Source: Haliea sp. (GTDB taxonomy: Bacteria; Pseudomonadota; Gammaproteobacteria; Pseudomonadales; Halieaceae). Taken from it: 38,059 nt of DNA. Below the pieces are notes generated by a model that had not been told where the DNA came from, made no database searches, and saw only the letters and a list, made by a program, of their open reading frames with translations. Positions within the stretch are counted from its first letter, which is position 1. Every line of letters starts with the position of its first letter. The stretch spans positions 1 through 38,059 of the forward strand of contig PKDD01000048.1 in assembly GCA_002862465.1 (NCBI GenBank), read 5' to 3'. Made by a program: the position numbers and the translations under genes. This document shows positions 9,011-18,457 of this stretch, in pieces.

Positions 9011-11008
9011 TTACTCCTCGCTCATGATAAAATCGACCAGTGTTGCACCGCCATCGACCAAATCGCCGCTTGCGTAGCAGAAGGCTTGCACTATACCGCG
9101 GCAAGGAGCACGAATAGTATGCTCCATTTTCATTGCTTCCATGACTAACAGTGGTGCGCCAGTTTCTACCTGATCCCCCGTTTTTGCTACCAGAGTAACA
9201 ATCGTACCGTTCATGGGCGCCCGCAGTCCGTTATCACTAGCGGCTTTCTCTTTTTCACCCGTGTCAGCAAAGATCTCACTGAAGTGGCAGGCGCCTTCGG
9301 GCAGATAAAGGGTAAACCCGCCATGCGTGTATGCCAAAGTGGCGTGCTGTCGATGCCCAGCAGATTCGAACCGCAGTGTCTCGTCCTCCAGTGTGCCCGC
9401 CAACAGCGTCTCTTCGCCTAATGCGTTGATACGATACTGTGCGCCTTGTTGTTCGAGCTCGACGGTGTAGTCCTGTTGCTGGCAGCGCAGTGTGATGCGG
9501 TGGCGGTGAGTGCCATTGAGGCGCCACGCGTCGTTGTCCTGCCAAGGCGAGTAGGGATCAAGACACGAGATGACCTGTTTGGCTTGTCGCTGTCTGTGCA
9601 GTAGCAACGCCAGTGCAGCCAGAGGCAATTCGCGCGCGGGGTTTTCACTGCGTGTTTGGAAGAGTAAATTTTTGTGTTCATCGATAAAGCCGGTATTCAG
9701 TTGAGCATCTTCAAAAGGACGACAGGTGGCAAGGTTGTAAAGGAAGTCGAGATTGGTGACCGCACCGCTAATACGGTATTGTGATAGGGCATTGCTCAGC
9801 CTCTGTAAAGCGCGATCACGGGATTCATCCCAAACAATGAGCTTGGCGATCATGGGGTCGTAGTAGACGCTGATGTGATCACCTTGGCATACTCCGGTGT
9901 CCACACGCACATAACGAGATTCGTCCGGCGCTCGCAAACGCCCCAATGTGCCCGTAACCGGCAAGAAGTCGTTGTCCGGATCTTCCGCATAGACTCGTGC
10001 CTCAAACGCATGTCCTCGAATCTGCACTGCTTCCTGCGTCAGTGGTAGCGGTTCGCCACACGCCACTAGAAGCTGCCATTCTACGAGGTCTAGTCCGGTA
10101 ATCATCTCAGTGACGGGGTGCTCAACCTGCAGGCGGGTATTCATCTCCATAAAATAAAAGCTGCCGTCCTGGTGAAGCAGGAATTCTACGGTACCCGCTC
10201 CGCGGTAATCGATGGCGCGTGCCGCTGTGACAGCAGTTTCCCCCATCGCCCGCCGCAGCGTGTCAGTCATTCCCGGAGCGGGTGCTTCTTCAATAATTTT
10301 TTGATGACGTCGCTGTACCGAGCAATCTCGTTCCGCTAGGTAAATACCGTGTCCTAGATGATCAAAAAATATCTGGAATTCGACATGTCGTGGCTTGATG
10401 AGATATTTTTCTACTAGCATGCTGTCGTCATTGAAACTGGCCAGAGACTCTCGTTTGGCTGCGGCTAATGACTCGTCAAAGTCCTCCTCTGACCACACCT
10501 GCCGCATGCCCTTGCCGCCGCCTCCAGCCGTTGCCTTAAGTAGAACCGGGTATCCCATTGTTTGGGCCGCAGACTTGAGCTGCGCCGGATCTTGATCATC
10601 GCCATGATAGCCCGGCACCAATGGCACACCGGCCTGCTCCATAATCTGCTTGGCAGCAGACTTGCTGCCCATGGCCGCTATTGCCGCAACACTGGGTCCA
10701 ATAAATACCACGTCCTGTGCAGCACAGGCGATTGCAAAATCGGCATTTTCCGACAGAAAACCATAGCCCGGATGTATGGCGTCGGCGTCGGTGATTTGTG
10801 CCGCTGCAAGTATTTTCTCGGCTACTAGGTAGGACTCCCGTGCAGGCGCTGCGCCAATATGAATTGCCTCGTCCGCCAACGTTACGTGCAGCGCATCGCA
10901 ATCTGCATCCGAATATACGGCTACGGTTGCCACGCCCATGCGTTGTGCGGTCTTGATGATTCGGCAGGCAATTTCGCCGCGGTTGGCAATCAGAATTTTT
11001 TTAAACAT
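9011..11008 (-). CDS. liuD: Methylcrotonyl-CoA carboxylase, biotin-containing alpha subunit
   Basis: This subunit carboxylates its covalently bound biotin with bicarbonate and ATP for transfer by LiuB to 3-methylcrotonyl-CoA. The 665 residues comprise a biotin carboxylase domain (FKKILIANRGEIACRI at the start, the ATP-grasp glycine loop KATAGGGGKGM, and EMNTRLQVEHPVTE), a linker region, and a C-terminal biotinyl domain with MEAMKMEH and the biotin Lys at about 627. It starts 71 nt after liuB; liuC, usually found there, is absent. The nearby BirA would biotinylate it. Confidence 0.95.
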   Translation of the reverse strand: MFKKILIANRGEIACRIIKTAQRMGVATVAVYSDADCDALHVTLADEAIHIGAAPARESYLVAEKILAAAQITDADAIHPGYGFLSENADFAIACAAQDVVFIGPSVAAIAAMGSKSAAKQIMEQAGVPLVPGYHGDDQDPAQLKSAAQTMGYPVLLKATAGGGGKGMRQVWSEEDFDESLAAAKRESLASFNDDSMLVEKYLIKPRHVEFQIFFDHLGHGIYLAERDCSVQRRHQKIIEEAPAPGMTDTLRRAMGETAVTAARAIDYRGAGTVEFLLHQDGSFYFMEMNTRLQVEHPVTEMITGLDLVEWQLLVACGEPLPLTQEAVQIRGHAFEARVYAEDPDNDFLPVTGTLGRLRAPDESRYVRVDTGVCQGDHISVYYDPMIAKLIVWDESRDRALQRLSNALSQYRISGAVTNLDFLYNLATCRPFEDAQLNTGFIDEHKNLLFQTRSENPARELPLAALALLLHRQRQAKQVISCLDPYSPWQDNDAWRLNGTHRHRITLRCQQQDYTVELEQQGAQYRINALGEETLLAGTLEDETLRFESAGHRQHATLAYTHGGFTLYLPEGACHFSEIFADTGEKEKAASDNGLRAPMNGTIVTLVAKTGDQVETGAPLLVMEAMKMEHTIRAPCRGIVQAFCYASGDLVDGGATLVDFIMSEE

Positions 11009-11079
11009 TATGATGCCCTAATCTCTGATCATACTATGCAGAGAACGGCGCGATGAGGAACAACAGGCTATTAAGCGCA

Positions 11080-12687
11080 TCACATTCTGAAGACGCCGAA
11101 AGACGTCTCCTCAATCGGCATGTTCAATGATGCTGAAATACATAGACCCAAAACTTTGCGGGTGTCTGCCGGATCAATCACGCCGTCGTCCCATAATCGT
11201 GCTGATGCATAGTAGGGGTGTCCCTGCTTTTCATATAAATCGATGATAGGCTGTTTAAATGCAGCTTCCTGCTCAGGACTCATGTGCTTGTCTTCGCGCG
11301 CCATTTGGTCCTGTTTGACAGTGGCGAGCACGCCTGCTGCTTGCTCGCCACCCATGACTGAAATACGAGCGTTGGGCCACATGAATAGGAAACGAGGCTC
11401 GTAGGCGCGTCCACACATAGCGTAGTTGCCCGCGCCGAATGACCCGCCTATCATTACTGTGAATTTAGGTACTCTAGCACAGGCTACCGCGTGGACCATC
11501 TTTGCGCCGTGACGAGCGATACCGCCTGCCTCGTATTGCTTGCCAACCATGAAACCCGTGATGTTCTGCAGAAATACTAAGGGTATTTTTCGCTGCGCGC
11601 ACAATGTAACGAAGTGAGCGCCTTTTACTGCCGACTCGCTAAAAAGTATGCCGTTATTAGCGACAATGCCCACCGGATAGCCGTGAATACGCGCGAAGCC
11701 GCAGACTAGCGTCTCTCCGAACAGCGCTTTGAATTCATCAAAATCTGAACCATCGACTAGACGTGTAATCACCTCGCGCACATCGTAAGGCTGTTTGGTG
11801 TCAGCCGGAATGACGCCGTAAATATCTTTTACAGGATAGAGCGGCTCTACGCTAGCTCGCACGTCTAGGGTAGCGGGCTTGACTCGATTGAGGCGATTCA
11901 CCGCGCGACGCAATAGTTCGAGTGCGTGGTGATCATTATTTGCATAGTGATCAGTGACACCGGAAGTGCGGCAGTGCACATCAGCTCCGCCCAACTCTTG
12001 CGCCGAAACGATTTCACCAGTCGCGGCTTTTACCAACGGAGGACCCCCTAAGAAAATGGTCCCTTGATTTTTGACGATGATGGCTTCATCTGCCATAGCG
12101 GGCAAGTAAGCCCCACCGGCGGTGCAGGAACCCAACACCGCGGCTATTTGTGGTATGCCCTTGGATGACATGCGTGCCTGATTGTAGAACGCGTGGCCAA
12201 AGTGCTCGCGATCCGGAAAAACCTCGTCTTGTAAGGGTAAAAAGGCGCCACCAGAATCTACGAGATAGAGGCAGGGTAAGTGATTTTCTTCGGCGATAGT
12301 TTGCGCTCGACCTTGTTTTTTGACCGTGAGCGGATAGTAGGCACCGCCTTTCACTGTGGCATCGTTGATAAAAATCATACATTCCAAGCCAGAGACGCGA
12401 CCAATACCGGTAATGATTCCAGCACCTGGCACATCGTCTGCATAGACTTTGTATGCCGCTAGCTGGGACAGCTCCAAAAATGGAGAACCAGGGTCTAATA
12501 AAGCATTGAGGCGTTCCCGCGGAAGTAACTTGCCGCGCGAAGTATGCCGTGCCTGCGCTTTGCTGCCACCGCCTTGATGAATAATGCTTACCTGCCGTCG
12601 CAGGTCATCAACCTGCGCTTCCATGTGTGCCCGGTTTTTACCGAAGCTGTCGTCTCGAGTGTTAATGTGCGAATCAAGCAATGCCAT
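11080..12687 (-). CDS. liuB: Methylcrotonyl-CoA carboxylase, carboxyltransferase beta subunit
   Basis: LiuB transfers the carboxyl group from biotin on LiuD to 3-methylcrotonyl-CoA, giving 3-methylglutaconyl-CoA. The ATG at 12687 gives 535 residues and is preceded by AGGAG at 7 nt. The frame extends upstream into liuA but that extension is not family-like. Both crotonase-fold halves are visible: [17 protein letters not shown] with [17 protein letters not shown] in the N-terminal half, and [16 protein letters not shown] with [11 protein letters not shown] in the C-terminal half. It starts 10 nt after liuA. Confidence 0.95.
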   Translation of the reverse strand: MALLDSHINTRDDSFGKNRAHMEAQVDDLRRQVSIIHQGGGSKAQARHTSRGKLLPRERLNALLDPGSPFLELSQLAAYKVYADDVPGAGIITGIGRVSGLECMIFINDATVKGGAYYPLTVKKQGRAQTIAEENHLPCLYLVDSGGAFLPLQDEVFPDREHFGHAFYNQARMSSKGIPQIAAVLGSCTAGGAYLPAMADEAIIVKNQGTIFLGGPPLVKAATGEIVSAQELGGADVHCRTSGVTDHYANNDHHALELLRRAVNRLNRVKPATLDVRASVEPLYPVKDIYGVIPADTKQPYDVREVITRLVDGSDFDEFKALFGETLVCGFARIHGYPVGIVANNGILFSESAVKGAHFVTLCAQRKIPLVFLQNITGFMVGKQYEAGGIARHGAKMVHAVACARVPKFTVMIGGSFGAGNYAMCGRAYEPRFLFMWPNARISVMGGEQAAGVLATVKQDQMAREDKHMSPEQEAAFKQPIIDLYEKQGHPYYASARLWDDGVIDPADTRKVLGLCISASLNMPIEETSFGVFRM

Positions 12688-12697
12688 ATGTGTGCTC

Positions 12698-13867
12698 CTA
12701 AGCAGTTGCGTTAAACAGTTCGCGGCCGATAAGCATGCGCCGGATTTCTGACGTGCCAGCGCCAATTTCATAAAGCTTAGCGTCGCGCAATAGGCGCCCA
12801 ACGTTGGCATCATTGGTATAACCGAAACCGCCGAGCGCCTGTATTGCCTGCAGCGCCATTTGAGTGGCTTTTTCTGCGGTATAAAGAATCACTGCAGCGC
12901 AGTCTTGACGAGTTTCCTCACCGCGATCGCACGCGCTTGCGACGGCGTATAAATAGGCTCGACAGGCATTTAGGTCGGCGTACATGTCTGCCAGCTTGCC
13001 CTGCATCAGTTGGAACTCTCCAATGCTTTGACCAAATTGTTTGCGGTCATGCAGATAGGGTAAAACCTCGTCCAAGCAGGCTTGCATGATGCCTACCGGT
13101 CCGCCGGACAGTACAGTGCGTTCATAGTCTAGACCCGACATCAGTATCTTTACGCCGTCTCCCTCGTTGCGCAGCCTGTTTTCGGCCGGAACCTCGCAGT
13201 CTTGAAAAACTAGCTCACAGGTGTTGGAACCGCGCATGCCGAGCTTGTCAAGTTTGGGCGAGCGGGAGAATCCCGGTGCATCCCGCTCTACAATGAACGC
13301 AGAGATGCCTTTGGATCCTGCCGCAGTATCAGTCTTGGCATAAATAATGTAGATATGGGCATCGGGCCCGTTCGTAATCCACATTTTGGTTCCATTGAGT
13401 ATGTAACGATCGCCCTGCTTGCGGGCATGCAATTTCATGCTCACCACATCGGAGCCGGCGTTGGTTTCTGACATAGCCAATGCCCCTATGTGCTGACCCG
13501 AACACAACGTCGGAAGATATTTTTGCTTTTGTTCCTCATTACCGTTTTTGTTTAACTGGTTCAGACACAGATTGGACATAGCGCCGTAGGAAAGGCCCAC
13601 AGAGGCAGATGCGCGGCTAATTTCTTCCATTACTACCGAATGGGCGAGGTAGCCCATATTACTGCCGCCGTAGCTGTCCTCTACGGTAATTCCCAATAGG
13701 CCCATGTCGCCTAATGTCTGCCATAGATCCATCGGGAACGTATTTTGGTGGTCTATGTCTGCCGCGCGGGGGGCAATTTCTTTTTTGCACATTTGATATA
13801 CCGCATCTCGCAGCATATCAATATCCTCTCCAAGGCCAAAGTTGAGGGTGGGGTAAGTGGATCTCAT
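12698..13867 (-). CDS. liuA: Isovaleryl-CoA dehydrogenase
   Basis: This FAD enzyme oxidises isovaleryl-CoA to 3-methylcrotonyl-CoA and passes electrons to electron-transfer flavoprotein. The 389 residues have the acyl-CoA dehydrogenase signature [15 protein letters not shown] (131-145) and the C-terminal [18 protein letters not shown]. The catalytic Glu is at the position characteristic of isovaleryl-CoA dehydrogenases (Glu249 in [12 protein letters not shown]), rather than in the late position used by medium-chain enzymes. An AGGA lies 8 nt before the ATG. It is 13 nt downstream of liuR and 10 nt upstream of liuB. Confidence 0.95.
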   Translation of the reverse strand: MRSTYPTLNFGLGEDIDMLRDAVYQMCKKEIAPRAADIDHQNTFPMDLWQTLGDMGLLGITVEDSYGGSNMGYLAHSVVMEEISRASASVGLSYGAMSNLCLNQLNKNGNEEQKQKYLPTLCSGQHIGALAMSETNAGSDVVSMKLHARKQGDRYILNGTKMWITNGPDAHIYIIYAKTDTAAGSKGISAFIVERDAPGFSRSPKLDKLGMRGSNTCELVFQDCEVPAENRLRNEGDGVKILMSGLDYERTVLSGGPVGIMQACLDEVLPYLHDRKQFGQSIGEFQLMQGKLADMYADLNACRAYLYAVASACDRGEETRQDCAAVILYTAEKATQMALQAIQALGGFGYTNDANVGRLLRDAKLYEIGAGTSEIRRMLIGRELFNATA

Positions 13868-13880
13868 ATAGAATTTCCTA

Positions 13881-14300
13881 TCAGTTCTCTTGGGTTGCTG
13901 AAACTTTATTCTGGCCGTGTCCTAGTGACTTCTCGCACAGTGCCAGTACCTCGTTGAGCCCTGTCAGCATGTCCTCGATATCGTCTTTTTGCTGAAGAAG
14001 TCGGGCCCGGCGCTCTGAGATCGTATTGACGAGTGAAAGTAGTTGCTGCATGTTATTGCGCTCTGGATCATACAGGTCAATCACATCGGCGCTTTCCTGC
14101 AGCGTCATACCAATGCGTTTTCCGCGCAGAATTAACTTTATGCGAACTCGGTCCGCTGCGCTATAGATGCGTTTCTGGCCATGACGCAGTGGGCGTATGA
14201 GCCCTTTCTCTTCATAAAAGCGGATGGTGCGCGTGGTGACATCAAATTCGCTGGCTAGTTCTGAGATTGTGTAGGTTGGGTTTTGCATCCGCTTTTTCAT
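13881..14300 (-). CDS. liuR: MerR-family regulator of branched-chain amino acid catabolism
   Basis: LiuR-type regulators control leucine/isovalerate genes. The 139-residue protein has an N-terminal MerR winged helix ([26 protein letters not shown], about 10-35, then the [15 protein letters not shown] wing) and a coiled-coil dimer helix (about 88-130) with no metal-binding cysteine pattern. ATG 14300 and ATG 14288 are both possible starts; neither has a strong ribosome-binding site. As first gene of the operon it is probably autoregulated through the ACGT-rich inverted repeat just upstream. Confidence 0.9.
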   Translation of the reverse strand: MKKRMQNPTYTISELASEFDVTTRTIRFYEEKGLIRPLRHGQKRIYSAADRVRIKLILRGKRIGMTLQESADVIDLYDPERNNMQQLLSLVNTISERRARLLQQKDDIEDMLTGLNEVLALCEKSLGHGQNKVSATQEN

Positions 14301-14317
14301 CGCAACTTAAGGCTAGG

Positions 14318-14352
14318 AGAATAGCAAGTAATTACGTTAACGTAAACGTAAA
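14318..14352 (-). promoter_or_regulatory. Putative liuR promoter with MerR-type operator
   Basis: Reading leftward, a -35-like TTTACG (14346-14341) and a -10-like TATTCT (14323-14318) are 17 nt apart. The perfect palindrome TTACGTTAACGTAA (14332-14345) lies in the spacer and overlaps the -35, and a second TTTACG occurs at 14352-14347. MerR-family regulators bind between -35 and -10, so this is a good candidate LiuR site. Assignment is from position and symmetry only. Confidence 0.6.
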
Positions 14353-14521
14353 CTTTGGGTCAAATTTATTGGTTGCTTTGTGTTGATGAGAGGCTTCAGG
14401 TCAGGGGCGCTTCCATAGCCACTAGTCTGAATAATCCGGACGTTGGCAGCAGTGCCCCACTCGATACAACAGCATTATTTGCTATCATCGCTATTCCAGT
14501 TTGCAAGGAGTAACGTCATCC

Positions 14522-15499
14522 ATGTCAATATCATTATTGCGGCTGCTTGCGGATGGTGAGTTTCACTCGGGCCAGGATCTTGCCGATGTAATGGGCGTGA
14601 GCCGGACTGCTGTGTGGAAACAGGTCAAACGTCTCACGGCAGACTCGGTGCTCGCCATTGAATCGGTCAAAGGTAAAGGCTATCGCATCTGCGGTGGCGT
14701 TGATCTGCTAGATGCGACTCGGGTGAGGGCAGCACTTGATGCGCGTCCCAATGCACTGTTGCAACGCCTGGAAATGCTCGACACTATCGACTCAACTAAT
14801 GCCTACGTGATGCGTTTGGCTGAGCATGACTGTGTGACAGGTACAGTGTGCGCTGCGGAGCAGCAGTCCGCCGGACGAGGTCGTCGCGGTCGTCTATGGG
14901 TCAGTCCCTATGCGAGCAACCTTTATGTATCACTGTTGTGGAAGTTTACTCAGGGGGCAGCTGCACTAGAGGGTCTAAGCTTAGCGGTAGGCGTCGCTGT
15001 TGCGCGCGCGCTAGGTGCTTGTGATATACCCAATGTGCAGCTTAAATGGCCCAATGATGTGTTGTACGACAGTGCCAAACTTGGGGGTATATTGCTCGAA
15101 ATGAATGGTGATGCCGCGGGTAACTGTTGGGTTGTGATTGGTGTAGGCCTGAACGTGGCTATGCCAAAAGCAGCGGGAGGTACTATTGATCAGGATTGGA
15201 CGGATATTAAGACAATCACGGATAATCAATATCCGGGACGTAACCCACTATTGGCTGCACTACTCAATGAGCTTCTGCCGTTAGTCGCCGATTTCGAGCA
15301 GCAAGGATTTGCCCACTGGCGCGAGGAGTGGCAGTCTCTGGATGCGCTTGCGGATGCGCCGGTCATGCTGCACGCGGGTGATGCGCCTCTTGGCGGCATC
15401 GCCCGCGGGGTCAATGCGCGCGGTGCGCTGCAACTGGAGACATCCACCGGCGTTCAGTCTGTCTTTGGTGGCGAAGTCTCTTTAAGGGCGATGTCATGA
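14522..15499 (+). CDS. birA: Bifunctional biotin--protein ligase / biotin operon repressor
   Basis: BirA activates biotin as biotinyl-AMP, attaches it to carboxylase carrier domains (such as LiuD) and represses biotin genes. The ATG at 14522 is preceded by AAGGAG (14505-14510) and gives 325 residues; an in-frame TTG at 14501 overlaps that ribosome-binding site and is rejected. It has the N-terminal helix-turn-helix (about 16-38, GQDLADVMGVSRTAVWKQ), DSTN (90-93), the biotin-binding AGRGRRGR loop (117-124) and KWPNDV. It overlaps coaX by 4 nt. Confidence 0.95.
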   Translation: MSISLLRLLADGEFHSGQDLADVMGVSRTAVWKQVKRLTADSVLAIESVKGKGYRICGGVDLLDATRVRAALDARPNALLQRLEMLDTIDSTNAYVMRLAEHDCVTGTVCAAEQQSAGRGRRGRLWVSPYASNLYVSLLWKFTQGAAALEGLSLAVGVAVARALGACDIPNVQLKWPNDVLYDSAKLGGILLEMNGDAAGNCWVVIGVGLNVAMPKAAGGTIDQDWTDIKTITDNQYPGRNPLLAALLNELLPLVADFEQQGFAHWREEWQSLDALADAPVMLHAGDAPLGGIARGVNARGALQLETSTGVQSVFGGEVSLRAMS

Positions 15500-16236
15500 G
15501 TGTCTCAGGTCTCTGCCTGCAGCTTGATATTGGCAATACGAGAGCAAAGTGGCGTCTGGTCAGCGGCAATGAGGTCATCGAGCGTGGCGATTACTACGCT
15601 AACGATGAAAGCTCGCAACAGCGATTACTAAGGTGTAGTGAATCGCTGGATCATATCTGGATTTCCAGCGTAACAACTCCGGCATCGGAAGCGCGCTTAT
15701 CGCGCTTGCTTAAAAGCAAGTGGGGTATTACGCCATGGTTTGCACGTTCGCAGCTCTGTACGGGCAGTCTGACTAATAGTTATTGTGACCCTAGCCGCAT
15801 GGGTGTCGATCGATGGCTGGCAATGCTTGGTGGTTGGGAGCGGAAGAACCGCAAGGTGTGCGTTATCGATGCAGGTTCTGCCCTCACGATCGACATTGTT
15901 GATGCGACGGGTCGCCATGAAGGTGGTTATATTATCCCCGGCGCGGCGTTAATGGAGAGCGCTCTGTTGTCAGACACTGATCGCGTTCGGTTTGATGAAG
16001 ATGTCAGCTATGCACTCTGTCCTGGTCAATCAACAGCGCAGGCAGTGCGCCATGGCATCGCCCTGGCGCAGGCGGGTGCGGTTACGCTGGCGCTTGATCA
16101 GGCGGGTAGTGAGTCTATCGCGTTGCTATTCTGCGGAGGTGCGGGCGCGGCCACTATGGCGTTAGTGGATCGGGGCGGTGAGATGGCGCCAGACCTTGTT
16201 TTTGAAGGCCTTGAAATAATGGCGGCGCTGCGATGA
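15496..16236 (+). CDS. coaX: Type III pantothenate kinase
   Basis: CoaX phosphorylates pantothenate in the first step of coenzyme A synthesis. It is the ASKHA-fold type III enzyme rather than CoaA. Visible motifs in the 246 residues are DIGNTRAKW (11-19, phosphate loop), GVDRW (103-107) and DAGSALTID (125-133). Its ATG overlaps the birA stop (ATGA), so the two are translationally coupled, as in Pseudomonas. In pseudomonads an SPOR-domain gene and the tRNA/tuf region follow; here catabolic genes follow instead. Confidence 0.94.
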   Translation: MSVSGLCLQLDIGNTRAKWRLVSGNEVIERGDYYANDESSQQRLLRCSESLDHIWISSVTTPASEARLSRLLKSKWGITPWFARSQLCTGSLTNSYCDPSRMGVDRWLAMLGGWERKNRKVCVIDAGSALTIDIVDATGRHEGGYIIPGAALMESALLSDTDRVRFDEDVSYALCPGQSTAQAVRHGIALAQAGAVTLALDQAGSESIALLFCGGAGAATMALVDRGGEMAPDLVFEGLEIMAALR

Positions 16237-16339
16237 CGTAATGCTCTTGACGCGTCGAAGTATTATTGGGGTCTAGGGCAAGTCCATGGCTAAAAATATC
16301 GGCGCAGCGAGACATGGCAAGTCGACGCGAGTCATTAAA

Positions 16340-17182
16340 TTATCTACCTTTAAATATCGGTTGTCTTCGTTCAATACGCGCCATCATTCCCTCGGCAAAA
16401 TCTTCACTACCCATAAGCTTCGCCAATGCCTCGTTTTCCATATCAAGGGCCTGCTCTAGTGATGCGATATGGGGTTGATGCATGCATCGCTTCATTTCGC
16501 GAATTGACATTGCAGGACCTAAAGGTGGGATGAGTTGCAATGCCTGCGCCTTGGCGTAGTTTAGGAGTTCAGTATGGGGTAGAACCTTGTTGGCAAGTCC
16601 GAGCTCAACAGCTTTTTCTGCGCTTATACGATCGGGAAAAAAAAGCATTTCTTTGGCTTTTTGAAACCCGAGTAAGCGCGGTAGAAAAAAGGTAGAAGCA
16701 AGTTCAGCAGCGATACCTAGTTTAGCGAAAGGAAGCTGTATCCACGCGTATTCTGACATATAAATTTGATCCGCGGCAGCCAAACAGAGCGTAAAAGCGC
16801 CTCCAATTGCGAGCCCGTTGATCGCCGCGATCACGGGCTTGTCACAATTATAGAACTTCAGGGTAGTACGTTTTTGCGCGACATCCGACATATCAATGTC
16901 TGCTAATATTTCTGGCGCTAAACCCTCAAATGCATCCGGGTTAAAGTAGCCGCCACTGCTGAAGGCCTCTTTTTTTTGATCGTTAGAGTTGGGATCCTTC
17001 GCCCCTGTTAATATCATCGCATGCGCGGAGTCATCCGACTCAAAGTAATCAACCGCGTAGAAAAGCTCGAGAAACGTTACTGCGCTAAGAGCATTTTTTC
17101 GCCCTGGGGTATTTAGCGTAAGCATAACGATACCAGAATCATCTTTCGTATAGCTTACATCTTGGAAATCTTGCGGTTTCAT
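16340..17182 (-). CDS. Enoyl-CoA isomerase/hydratase family protein, ECI2-like
   Basis: A 280-residue crotonase-fold protein. The oxyanion-hole region is present (NGLAIGGAF, about 122-130). Neither hydratase glutamate is in its usual position: the first is Thr in GGAFTL and the second is Phe in PFAKLG. A Glu at 160 (GIAAELAS) aligns with the single catalytic Glu of peroxisomal delta3,delta2-enoyl-CoA isomerases, suggesting it shifts double bonds during oxidation of unsaturated acyl chains. It also carries a polar insertion before the first CoA-binding loop (NSNDQKKE). It is the last gene of the leftward MarR-headed group, 132 nt after the CMD-fold gene. Confidence 0.82.
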   Translation of the reverse strand: MKPQDFQDVSYTKDDSGIVMLTLNTPGRKNALSAVTFLELFYAVDYFESDDSAHAMILTGAKDPNSNDQKKEAFSSGGYFNPDAFEGLAPEILADIDMSDVAQKRTTLKFYNCDKPVIAAINGLAIGGAFTLCLAAADQIYMSEYAWIQLPFAKLGIAAELASTFFLPRLLGFQKAKEMLFFPDRISAEKAVELGLANKVLPHTELLNYAKAQALQLIPPLGPAMSIREMKRCMHQPHIASLEQALDMENEALAKLMGSEDFAEGMMARIERRQPIFKGR

Positions 17183-17314
17183 CGCGATTTGCGCCTCTGT
17201 AGGGTGGCAGCATCGCCTAATGCGAATGCCAGGTGGCTTATTTTGGAGGCGCGTGCGATGAATGGCAACTACTAGAACATAGGTATTGGTAAGCAGTGTT
17301 GCCGGACGGCGTGT

Positions 17315-17698
17315 CTAGCTGGCGTCTGCAGTTTCCTTTTCGAATTCTGCAATAGCTTGCTCGACCGGTCCCAGCATTGAGGCTGCACGAGGATATCCGG
17401 CATACTGAGCGATAAAGAGCAGAAATTCTCGTGCTTCCTCGGGGTTGATCTCACCCCGCTTCAGCGAGGCTTTAATCTGTATTTTAAACGTCATGGGTTC
17501 GCCCTTTTCGGCGATAATGCCCAGCAGCAGGATACGCTTGTCGCGCATAGACAGCGTTTCTCGTGTCCATAATTCAGCGAACAATTGTTTAAGCATGATG
17601 TCGGTGAAAGCGTAGCCCTCTGGAGGAACCACTACATCCCCTGCATAGACATCTTTTATTTTCTCTTCGCCTAGGGCGCGGCGTTCTTCGTCATTCAT
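17315..17698 (-). CDS. Carboxymuconolactone decarboxylase-fold protein lacking Cys and His
   Basis: A 127-residue all-helical protein of the CMD/AhpD superfamily. It is recognised from the pattern RDKRILLLGIIAEKGEP, IKASLKRGEINPEEAREFLLFIAQYAGYPRA and the short C-terminal helix. It contains no cysteine, so it cannot be an AhpD-type peroxidase. It also has no histidine; the family position before the second helix is occupied by FKIQ. It may be a non-redox lyase/isomerase or a binding protein. GGAGAG lies 6 nt before the ATG. It starts 18 nt after the membrane hydroxylase gene and is clearly in the same operon. Confidence 0.8.
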   Translation of the reverse strand: MNDEERRALGEEKIKDVYAGDVVVPPEGYAFTDIMLKQLFAELWTRETLSMRDKRILLLGIIAEKGEPMTFKIQIKASLKRGEINPEEAREFLLFIAQYAGYPRAASMLGPVEQAIAEFEKETADAS

Positions 17699-17716
17699 AA
17701 TCGCTCTCCAATGCGT

Positions 17717-18457
17717 TTAGTCTAGCGTGCCAAAAATTTTGTCATAAAGCGGTGTAATGGTTGAATAGTTACCTTTGTGCATGTTCTCGTGATGCACGTG
17801 ATGCTTCGCTACTACCCAGTTAATCGTTTTGAAAGGGAATTGGGGCAGACTTAAATAAACATGATTAATCTGGTTAAGCTGTGTGAATATCAAATAGGTT
17901 AAAATGATGGTGGTGATTTGAAACGGCCCCATCAGTATTGCCAATATTACTGTTGATCCCATAAACAATGCTAATCCGATGAACGTCTCAAGCGGGTGTA
18001 CATAGTGAGCATCGAGGTAGGTGGGATTGCGGGCCTGATGGTGCACAGCATGAATTTTGCGCATGGCACCCTGCCCATGAAACCAGAATCGATGCGATAA
18101 ATAGTAAAAGAAATCGTAGAACAGCAGAATGATGGCAGTATTTAGCAGTACTTTCCATACGGGCTGACTTTCAAATGTGATGCAAAATGGCAGCAGCACA
18201 AGGAAAAAAACAAGATTGCAATACAGGCCGACTTTCTGAGTCGCACGAACTACCGGTGGATACTTTTCGAGCTTCCATTTTGGCTTATCCTTTTCCCTAT
18301 TGCGTTGTCGCATTTCGCTCACGGCGGGAACACTGAACGCAATCTTTTTGCCAACAATGGTTATGCCAGCGATTCCAGCCAGTGCGACTAATGAAGTCAC
18401 GATGTGGTAGTGCTGCCATACGTAATTTAGCCACTCATTGTTTATCATCATTGCCAT
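17717..18457 (-). CDS. Sterol desaturase/fatty acid hydroxylase family membrane protein
   Basis: A 246-residue di-iron membrane oxygenase. Metal-binding His boxes are HRFWFH (122-127), HAVHH (136-140) and HHVHH (219-223), with NH at 198-199. Hydrophobic segments lie at about 18-36, 77-95, 103-120 and 158-195. This fits a hydroxylase or desaturase inserting oxygen into a hydrophobic substrate. The ATG abuts the stop of the double-MarR gene (TAAATG), so it is translationally coupled to it; in-frame ATGs at codons 3 and 4 are also possible starts. The family is clear but the substrate is unknown. Confidence 0.87.
   Translation of the reverse strand: MAMMINNEWLNYVWQHYHIVTSLVALAGIAGITIVGKKIAFSVPAVSEMRQRNREKDKPKWKLEKYPPVVRATQKVGLYCNLVFFLVLLPFCITFESQPVWKVLLNTAIILLFYDFFYYLSHRFWFHGQGAMRKIHAVHHQARNPTYLDAHYVHPLETFIGLALFMGSTVILAILMGPFQITTIILTYLIFTQLNQINHVYLSLPQFPFKTINWVVAKHHVHHENMHKGNYSTITPLYDKIFGTLD

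Noticed and set aside
12688-12813. N-terminal extension of liuB into liuA
   Set aside because: The family start MALLDSHIN at 12687 has AGGAG upstream, and the extension overlaps the liuA coding end.
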